Assembly (NCBI GenBank): GCA_026709335.1
Contig: JAPOTE010000021.1
Coordinates: forward strand, 1 to 32,484
Direction: 5' to 3'
Length of the DNA stretch: 32,484 nucleotides
From: Bacteroidota bacterium
Lineage (GTDB): Bacteria; Bacteroidota; Rhodothermia; Rhodothermales; Bin80
The translations under genes were made by a program, and so were the position numbers. This document shows positions 27,179 to 32,484 of the stretch, piece after piece (position 1 is the first letter of the stretch; the number at the start of each line of letters is the position of its first letter). Below the pieces are notes generated by a model that had not been told where the DNA came from, did not search any database, and saw only the letters and a program-made list of their open reading frames with translations.

Positions 27179-28225
27179 ATGACTCCACGAGTGGCAGTCA
27201 TCGTCGTATCCTATAATGGTCTCCCCATTATCCAGCAATGCCTTCCCTCAGTAGTGCAAACTAAATGGGACAACCTTCAGATCATATTTGTGGATAATCA
27301 CTCCGGTGATGACTCCGTTGCCTGGGTCTCAAATCAGTTTCCTGAAATTCAAATTCTGGCCAATCCTGATAACTGGCTCTTTAGTCGTGCAAACAATGAG
27401 GCTATTCGCAACATTGACTGTGATTATGCTGTCCTTTTGAATAATGACGTTGCTGTTCCCTCTACTTGGCTGCAACCTCTAATTGCGTATGCAGAAATAC
27501 ATCCTCAAATTGCTGCGCTACAACCAAAAATTTTACAATTCGATCGTCGAGATCATTTTGAATACGCGGGGGCATCCGGTGGATACCTTGACCAACTTGG
27601 ATATCCGCTGGCTCGTGGTCGCATCTTTGATTATACAGAGAAAGATCAAGGGCAATACGATTCCCCGGCTACAATTGACTGGGCAAGTGGAGCTGCCATG
27701 CTGCTGAGGCGAAGTGCCTTGGATGAAGTGGGATTGCTTGACGAGCAATTCGGACTCCATATGGAGGAAATCGATCTTTGCTGGCGACTACGCAGGGCCG
27801 GATATGAAATTGGAGTCATTCCCGAAAGTAAGGTTTATCACATAGGGGGTGCCACACTCTCCAGAGAAAGTAGCCGCAAACTCTACTACAATATTCGCAA
27901 TGGTATTTTGATGCTATACAAAAATTTGCCACCTACTGAATTCAGGCTAATATTTTTCCAGAGAATTCTCCTAGATCATGCGGCGGCATTTGTATGGTTT
28001 CTATCTGGCAAATGGAGCCACAGCAAAGCTGTCATCCGGGGCTACCTGGACGCTCACAATATGAAAAACCATTATTCTCCACCAAACAACGCTACTGCTC
28101 TTCCTTCTTACCGTGGGCGAATTCTTCTGGACTATCTGTTAAAGCGAAGGCGCCGCTTCTCCGACTTACCTGTAGATAAATTCCAGATCAATCACGCAAA
28201 CGATCCACCCGAGCCAACACCTTAA
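27179..28225 (+). CDS. Family 2 glycosyltransferase (rhamnosyltransferase-like)
   Basis: A 348-aa GT-A enzyme expected to add a sugar to a cell-surface polysaccharide or lipid-linked glycan. Motifs: VIVVSYNGLPIIQQCLPSV at the N-terminus, IIFVDNHSGDDS, the metal/nucleotide site LLNNDVAVP, WASGAAMLLRR, and the acceptor/catalytic-base region HMEEIDLCWRLRRAGYEIG followed by KVYHIGGATL. The C-terminal 100 residues have hydrophobic aromatic stretches that may touch the membrane. It starts 21 bases after the preceding lipoprotein gene and ends the operon. The sugar specificity is not readable from sequence. Confidence 0.9.
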   Translation: MTPRVAVIVVSYNGLPIIQQCLPSVVQTKWDNLQIIFVDNHSGDDSVAWVSNQFPEIQILANPDNWLFSRANNEAIRNIDCDYAVLLNNDVAVPSTWLQPLIAYAEIHPQIAALQPKILQFDRRDHFEYAGASGGYLDQLGYPLARGRIFDYTEKDQGQYDSPATIDWASGAAMLLRRSALDEVGLLDEQFGLHMEEIDLCWRLRRAGYEIGVIPESKVYHIGGATLSRESSRKLYYNIRNGILMLYKNLPPTEFRLIFFQRILLDHAAAFVWFLSGKWSHSKAVIRGYLDAHNMKNHYSPPNNATALPSYRGRILLDYLLKRRRRFSDLPVDKFQINHANDPPEPTP

Positions 28226-28436
28226 GATTGCGAGCTAATACACGGATCGAGCCGGACAGGAATACATACCCCAGAATAGGGGCAAACCCCGACACAGCTA
28301 TTTCTAGGAAATTAGCTCCACCACCAAACCAAAAATCAAATCCCCCACTACTCCACAAAAAATAATAGTAGAGAGTCGAGAATAATACATCGGAACTTCC
28401 CCCCTTTCTGATTTCTTCAAAGGTACAATAATCCCC
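28188..28436 (-). pseudogene. 3' stump of a membrane-protein gene cut by an insertion sequence
   Basis: On the minus strand a frame without any start codon runs from the palindrome at 28433-28448 to a TGA at 28188-28190, about 80 codons: TFEEIRKGGSSDVLFSTLYY, then FWFGGGANFLEIAVSGFAPI and LGYVFLSGSIRVLARNLKVL. It has two hydrophobic segments and a basic tail, like the C-terminus of an inner-membrane protein. It converges on and overlaps the 3' end of the glycosyltransferase gene by 38 bases. The upstream part is absent and replaced by IS sequence. I do not recognise the family. Confidence 0.45.
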
Positions 28437-28455
28437 AGAATTTTGGGGTTATTTT
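28433..28455 (+). terminator. Near-perfect palindrome with T-rich tail
   Basis: CCCCAGAATTTTGGGG (28433-28448) folds into a short stem and is followed by TTATTTT. It could terminate plus-strand transcription 208 bases after the glycosyltransferase stop. Because it sits exactly where IS sequence begins, it may instead be part of an IS end. Confidence 0.3.
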
Positions 28456-28648
28456 GTAAAAAAGACAGCCACCAGAGGCGGCAAATTCAGAGGAGTTTCT
28501 GTCAGTTCACCGAACTGGTAGACGAAGAAAGTTGGATTCCTAAAAGCTTGAATGCCCGCCTTTGTGTAGAGGAGTGTCCTTCCATCAGGATGGTCTTGTG
28601 GGTCTTGTCTGTTTTTATTTTTGGAACCCCCGTCAGGCGGCACAGCCC

Positions 28649-28692
28649 TGACAACTCTTCCATTACCGCCTGACAACTCTTCCATTACCGCC
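28649..28692. repeat. 22-bp tandem duplication in transposase remnant
   Basis: TGACAACTCTTCCATTACCG plus CC is present twice in tandem (28649-28670 and 28671-28692), with a partial third start after it. Because 22 is not a multiple of 3, it shifts the transposase frame. Removing one copy restores a family-like C-terminus. Confidence 0.9.
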
Positions 28693-29260
28693 TGATAACT
28701 CATCGCCTTTCCGCCATCTGCGGTTCGTTTGGTGCGAGCTTTCTTTGTGGTCTTCGCCGACGGCTTGGCCGGCTCTACAATACTCTTGCGCTCTGCCTTC
28801 TTTCCTTCGGGATCCTCTTCCGAAAACAGCATTGGCGCCAGCTTCTGCCGCAGGTGATACTCCACATAATAGGCCAGCATGCACAAAAAGATATGCGCAA
28901 CCACCCGTTCCTGCTTGCGATGATGAATGAGCCGCACCTGCAACGACATGGACTTCATCGTACGAAAGGCCCATTCCACCGATGAAAGACGCTTGTAATC
29001 TGCCACCAACTCCTCCGCCTGTTGCTTCACACTCGACCGGATCGCATACACGCCGTCGAGGCGCTCCGCTCTCTGAATCGCTTCGGTGTTGCGCGTATAT
29101 GAAAAATGTCCCTCCTCAATCTCCCATGTAAAGAATTTTCTCATCTTGTACTTTTGAAACACCTTCCCGACCCGAACCCCAATCTTCCCTTTGTCCTTCA
29201 ACCGGCGCGGCTTGCCATGAACCGACTGCACAATCCGGTCCAGCCTCGCCTCTACCTTGA

Positions 29261-29283
29261 CCAGCATCGCGTCCAGCATCGCG
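29261..29283. repeat. 11-bp direct repeat at the transposase deletion junction
   Basis: CCAGCATCGCG occurs at 29261-29271 and again at 29273-29283, just where the transposase protein loses its catalytic core (around AMLDAMLVKVEARL). The repeat may mark slippage or the recombination that produced the deletion. Confidence 0.6.
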
Positions 29284-29829
29284 CTGGTGGTCAGTTTGCT
29301 GGCAGGAGCCAGGACGCGGGCCGCAATCATGCCGAGAACCAGTCGACGGAAGCGGGAATTGTTTGGCGCAATGAGTTCAGCCATCCCAAGTTGCTTCATC
29401 ACTCCCAGCACCGCCGCGACATGTCCGTGCGGTTTGTTGCTCTTCACATCAAACGCATCTTCAATGGACTGGACCGCGGTGCCGCCCCGGAAGAGAATTC
29501 TGAGTCCTTCAATGACAGGCTTCGGGAACCCGGTAATATTGGCGATGGTGGTTTTGATGATTTTATTGCCGTCTCGTTTGGACTCTCGGACGAGGATGGT
29601 GGGGGTGGAGTTTCGGTTGGGGATTTTCTCGACATACATGGGCAGGCAGTTTAAGACATTAAAGAGGCTGAAATTCGACAAATTGCAGGCAAAATCCACA
29701 AAAATCGGCGCTAGGAAGCCCGAATCAAAGACCAGTGGTGAAGAAAAATTCGCTGGATTCCCCTAATCCGAGGTTTTTAGGGAGGAAGTTCAGGTATATT
29801 TAACGGTATACACATACCACATCCAGTTC

Positions 29830-30261
29830 ATGTTTATTCGACTCCTCCGACGAACTACCACCAAGAATGTCGGCGTCAAGATTGTCGAGAATGAGCGCAA
29901 TTCCAAGGGGCAAACCCGCCAGCGTATTCTCCGGCACATGGGAAGTGTCCCCGAGGGGAAGCCGCTAAAGGCCCTGACTCGGCTTGCCAAGTTCGAGATG
30001 GAGAAACTCCAAGAACAGACCAAGCCAACGCTCTTTCCGGGGGGATCCTATGTGGAGGAGGTGGTCAAGACACGCATGGAACCCAAGGACACCGGCCCGC
30101 TCCCCATTGCAGATGCCCGGAAACTGGAAGAAGAACGGCGAATCTGTCTGGGCTTTCATGAGACTGTAGGCACCTTGTATGAGCAGTTGGGGATTGCGAA
30201 GGTCTTTGATGCCCCAGAACATCTCGGAATGCCAGATTCCTGCCTTGATCAAGACGGCTGA
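29830..30261 (+). pseudogene. Truncated IS1634-like transposase, N-terminal part
   Basis: A 143-aa ORF: MFIRLLRRTTTKNVGVKIVE, then QTRQRILRHMGSVPEGKPLK and FEMEKLQEQTKPTLF. This resembles the N-terminal part of a second IS1634/IS4-type transposase, different from the one at 28503-29639 and in the opposite orientation. It ends abruptly (EHLGMPDSCLDQDG) with no catalytic domain downstream. The adjoining sequence belongs to no gene and then to an ISAzo13-like fragment, so it was probably cut by a later insertion or deletion. Not functional. Confidence 0.7.
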
Positions 30262-30414
30262 ATCTGCTTTGGTAGATTCAACTGAAAAAATCGTGAAAAT
30301 TCATCGTCTATATCTCGGCTTCGTAGCTCGCTACTCAGCCTCCATGCAGCCCAACATTTCATGACCCATCTTCGATATTTTCTTCAGGAAAATACTGATT
30401 TCTGTGCCAATTTT

Positions 30415-30703
30415 GGCCATTTTTACCCCAGTAGAGCCTCAAAATGGAATCCAATTGAAAATCGTGCCTTCTGTGAGGTATCGAAACGATGGGCAGGGAT
30501 CCCGCTTACGTCTTTGAAATTCATGCTGGATTGCATCAGGCTACAACCACGAAAACTGGACTGACCGTCTCCGGCAGCTGAATGAACGTGAATACGAACG
30601 AGGAATAAAAATCAGTGATCACGAAATGAGTCTGCTTAATCTGGAGCATAACGCGTCCTTGCCAAGATGAAACTACGTCATCAAACCGCAACCAAACGGC
30701 TAA
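30415..30703 (+). pseudogene. ISAzo13-like transposase C-terminal remnant, frameshifted
   Basis: Reading the plus strand in three successive frames gives a family-like C-terminus: GHFYPSRASKWNPIENRAFC and KRWAGIPLTSLKFMLDCIR (30415-30540), then ATTTKTGLTV, then LNEREYERGIKISDHEMSLL and NLEHNASLPR followed by TGA where a Trp codon is expected, then NYVIKPQPNG and stop at 30701-30703. The SKWNxIExR and TTTKTGL elements are typical of ISAzo13 transposases. Two frameshifts and one stop make it dead. The stretch before it (30262-30414) shows nothing I can assign. Confidence 0.75.
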
Positions 30704-30866
30704 AAAACGTGAAATTGTAGGAGAATTTTATTTTGCCAGCCCTAAGGTACGCCTAAGCGGTATTCGGGGCGCGTGGACTGGGGACACGGTAACTGATTCT
30801 ATTGAAAATTATTGTTGTATATTACGTGTGGTCAAAGCAACAACAAATACTTTGGGAAGGTAAAGA

Positions 30867-31580
30867 ATGTTGAACCACAGTTTTCTGGCTCTATGCCGCG
30901 GTTTCCTGCCCTTTTTGATTTTAACATATTTTTTGGTTGGATGCTCTGATGACGCCTTAGTTACCGTCGAGGATACTACCACGATGAACAACGTTGCACC
31001 GGGTGAGCGACATGCGACTGAGCAATCAGATTCTCCTGTTACGGTAGAAGATTATGTTTCCGCAATTATGAGTTCTGCCAGTACAATTTCCAATCCTGCT
31101 CACTGCGTGATTTCAGACATTGCAGAGATCAAAGTTGAATCTGGAATGATTCAGGCACATCTGGACAGTGCCCTACCCGATGGGGACGAAAATGAAATCA
31201 GTAAGGCGGTGGATGATTCGAAATCTTTGTTCGATAGATTAGCTGTGAATTGTTCTGGACTAAAAACAATTAAGACGCTTGCGGAAGAAATGTATGGAAA
31301 GTTTCCCGACTTACTTGAAATGAATCAAGTTGAGTTGCGAAATTTATTATATAGCCATGCTAGATTGAACAAGCAAACTGATTGTGAGGAGCGTTGTGCA
31401 GCCACTGCTGTATTCCATATTGCAGCCGTAGAAGTCGCTTGGGCAGCCGCAATGGGGCTTTGTGTTGGGACAACTATCGGCTATCCTGCCTGTGCAGGAG
31501 CTGCAACAGCAGTAAAATACCTGACTTTAACTGCAATAGGGATAGATCTTGCAAGCTGTCTGGAGGCTTGCAAAGGATGA
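30867..31580 (+). CDS. Lipoprotein with Cys-paired hydrophobic C-terminal hairpin, unknown function
   Basis: A 237-aa protein with a lipoprotein signal (FLPFLILTYFLVGC, acylated Cys26), an acidic linker (27-62), a helical middle with Cys80 and Cys129, and a striking C-terminal 65 residues. That tail has CEERC (Cys173, Cys177), an Ala-rich hydrophobic helix, Cys199 and Cys209 flanking a GTTIGYPAC turn, a second hydrophobic helix and CLEAC (Cys231, Cys235). Two CX3C pairs at the ends of a helical hairpin suggest disulfide stapling in the periplasm. I cannot name the family. GGAAGG lies a few bases before the ATG. It is coupled to the next gene by an ATGA overlap. Confidence 0.75.
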   Translation: MLNHSFLALCRGFLPFLILTYFLVGCSDDALVTVEDTTTMNNVAPGERHATEQSDSPVTVEDYVSAIMSSASTISNPAHCVISDIAEIKVESGMIQAHLDSALPDGDENEISKAVDDSKSLFDRLAVNCSGLKTIKTLAEEMYGKFPDLLEMNQVELRNLLYSHARLNKQTDCEERCAATAVFHIAAVEVAWAAAMGLCVGTTIGYPACAGAATAVKYLTLTAIGIDLASCLEACKG

Positions 31581-31996
31581 TCCGCCAGCGTAAAGCAATG
31601 TCTGAGAAAGAAATAAGATTCGTTATATTCAAAGTGTATGCTCGCGGTTGGATTTTGCTAAAATGGAGCAAGGTGCTCTTTTTTATTGCTTTGATTCTGG
31701 GTGGTTTTAGTGTTTTTCTTAGCGCATGGATGTGGTCAAGTACTCCGCATACTTTTACCGTATGGAGTGGCTTGTTTTACGTTTGCATGGGTATCTTGAT
31801 AGCGTTTTCAGCAATAATTGCATTTGGGTTTCCTCACAGATTATTGACAGTTCCCTTACGGAAACATCTTATACCCGAGGGCCATGTTAGGCAGTATTAC
31901 GACAGTTGTGTTGAATCGCTGAAACTGGGTGTTCCCATAATTGACCCGAAAACTGGTCAATTATCCAAATTGGAGGGGACTCCCGATCAGTGTTAA
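31577..31996 (+). CDS. Two-TM membrane protein coupled to the upstream lipoprotein
   Basis: From ATG 31577, overlapping the upstream TGA by 4 bases, a 139-aa protein: basic N-terminus MIRQRKAMSEKEIRFVIFK, then two TM helices (WSKVLFFIALILGGFSVFLS and SGLFYVCMGILIAFSAIIAF), then a soluble C-terminal tail of about 55 residues (RLLTVPLRKHLIPEGHVRQY...). Longer in-frame extensions to 31394 only shadow the lipoprotein. No family recognised. The coupling suggests the two products act together at the membrane, for example as anchor, immunity or export partner; that is inference. Confidence 0.65.
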   Translation: MIRQRKAMSEKEIRFVIFKVYARGWILLKWSKVLFFIALILGGFSVFLSAWMWSSTPHTFTVWSGLFYVCMGILIAFSAIIAFGFPHRLLTVPLRKHLIPEGHVRQYYDSCVESLKLGVPIIDPKTGQLSKLEGTPDQC

Positions 31997-32280
31997 TTTG
32001 TTTCAGTGGGTATGTGCCAAATTTAGTTGAAGTTCGCTGGTTGCGAATGGCAGGAACCTTGTATATCTGCTTACTGTGATATTTGTTCCATGAGGATTGT
32101 TTTCAATTTTGCCAAGTCCTGTATAATGAGATCAGAGTTCGCACCGAATGAGATGAAAAAACGCACCCAAGTGATGGCCTATTTTTAGAGTTTGCGTTTT
32201 ACATGTATTTTGGGGTTCGTATGAGTCTGTTTTGAGATTGTTTCTTAGCCGGACAATTCGTTCATTTCTAAACGGTTCGT

Positions 32281-32484
32281 GTGCCCGAAGATCCCGAACC
32301 ATCTACCCCGGTTTCCGAACCAACCCCCATCCCCGCCGGCTCGCCGTCTGTGCTTCCCGAATATGGAAATGAGGCTTCGCTGGACAAAACACGCGCGGAA
32401 GCCTTGGAGGCATTTCAATCCCGTCCTCTCGACAAACATTGCTATGTCGTCTTATGGATGGATAAAGTCCACGTTTGGGGGCAT
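32281..32484 (+). pseudogene. IS256-like (mutator-type) transposase fragment, runs off the window
   Basis: A frame opens after a TAA at 32269-32271; from GTG 32281 it is uninterrupted to the window end (68 codons). EALEAFQSRPLDKHCYVVLW followed by MDKVHVWG resembles the start of the IS256-family catalytic domain (the RPL...YVxLWxDxxxV pattern, with the first catalytic Asp in WMDK). The usual N-terminal 100 or more residues are lacking and replaced by a Pro/Glu-rich stretch. It is probably a truncated copy, but the rest lies outside the window. Confidence 0.5.

Larger units (their letters stand above)
28503..29639 (-). pseudogene. IS1634-like transposase, internal deletion and frameshift
   Basis: From ATG 29639 the frame reads MYVEKIPNRNSTPTILVRES and TTIANITGFPKPVIEGLR, then HGHVAAVLGVMKQLGMAELI, as in IS1634-family transposases (full length about 550-600 aa). 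After KLTTSAMLDAM it jumps straight to the C-terminal RRLKDKGKIGVRVGKV, FSYTRNTEAIQRAERLDGVY and SSVEWAFRTMKSMSLQVRLI. The roughly 200 residues holding the first two catalytic Asp are missing, and the third acidic residue (VEWAFR) remains. A 22-bp duplication at 28649-28692 then shifts the frame. The ancestral frame ends THKTILMEGHSSTQRRAFKL-LGIQL with a TGA at 28503-28505, while the shifted frame runs to 28449. Not functional. Confidence 0.88.

Noticed and set aside
28433-29770. Terminal inverted repeats of the IS1634-like element
   Set aside because: I compared the sequence around 28433-28460 with the reverse complement near 29735-29770 and found only weak partial similarity (CCAG and AATTTT blocks), not enough to define IS ends.
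1-32484. CRISPR arrays, rRNA, riboswitches or prophage genes
   Set aside because: No repeat-spacer pattern, no rRNA-like sequence, no recognisable riboswitch core and no phage structural genes were seen in the window.

Overview
The window looks like chromosomal DNA of a Bacteroidota-type organism, probably from the Rhodothermota/Balneolota side. The evidence is two lipoproteins of families typical of that group (DUF4837-like and DUF4296-like), an N-terminal CarboxypepD_reg-like piece of a TonB-dependent receptor, weak or absent Shine-Dalgarno sequences at many starts, and moderate AT richness. The assignment is inferred from protein style, not from a marker gene.

Layout. 1-70: a tRNA-Thr(UGU) cut by the window edge. 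128-3106 (minus): a tight queA-ispD-ispF-dedA group (queuosine tRNA modification, MEP isoprenoid pathway, DedA membrane protein). 3107-3900: a gene-poor stretch with an orphan TonB-receptor N-terminus. 4045-12575 (minus): an accessory block with a complete type IC restriction-modification system (hsdM, hsdS, hsdR, EcoR124I-like) followed by a 792-aa 2-oxoglutarate/Fe(II) oxygenase-like protein. 12693-16264 (minus): a VKOR-DsbA fusion, transketolase and a small secreted protein. 16399-28225 (plus): a long trp operon (trpE, three orphan ORFs, trpS, trpG, trpD, trpC, trpF, trpB, trpA), then two lipoproteins and a GT2 glycosyltransferase, most joined by ATGA-type overlaps. 28188-30703: an insertion-sequence graveyard (two IS1634-like remnants, an ISAzo13-like remnant, and the 3' stump of a membrane-protein gene). 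30867-31996: a lipoprotein with a twin-CX3C C-terminus coupled to a two-TM protein. 32281-end: the start of an IS256-like transposase fragment running off the window.

The strongest unusual signal is in hsdS. It carries a run of nine G on the plus strand (C9 in coding sense) that puts its two halves out of frame. One extra C restores a 410-aa specificity subunit. The same gene has three perfect copies plus one degenerate copy of a 12-bp repeat in the central spacer, the position where EcoR124I changes recognition spacing. The system therefore appears able to switch both on/off (or full/half subunit) and in specificity. Other points worth a look are a short ORF with tandem Trp codons just before trpE (a possible leader peptide), the orphan ORFs and trpS inside the trp operon, a Glu in place of the usual catalytic Asp in TrpA, and the CX3C lipoprotein/two-TM pair.
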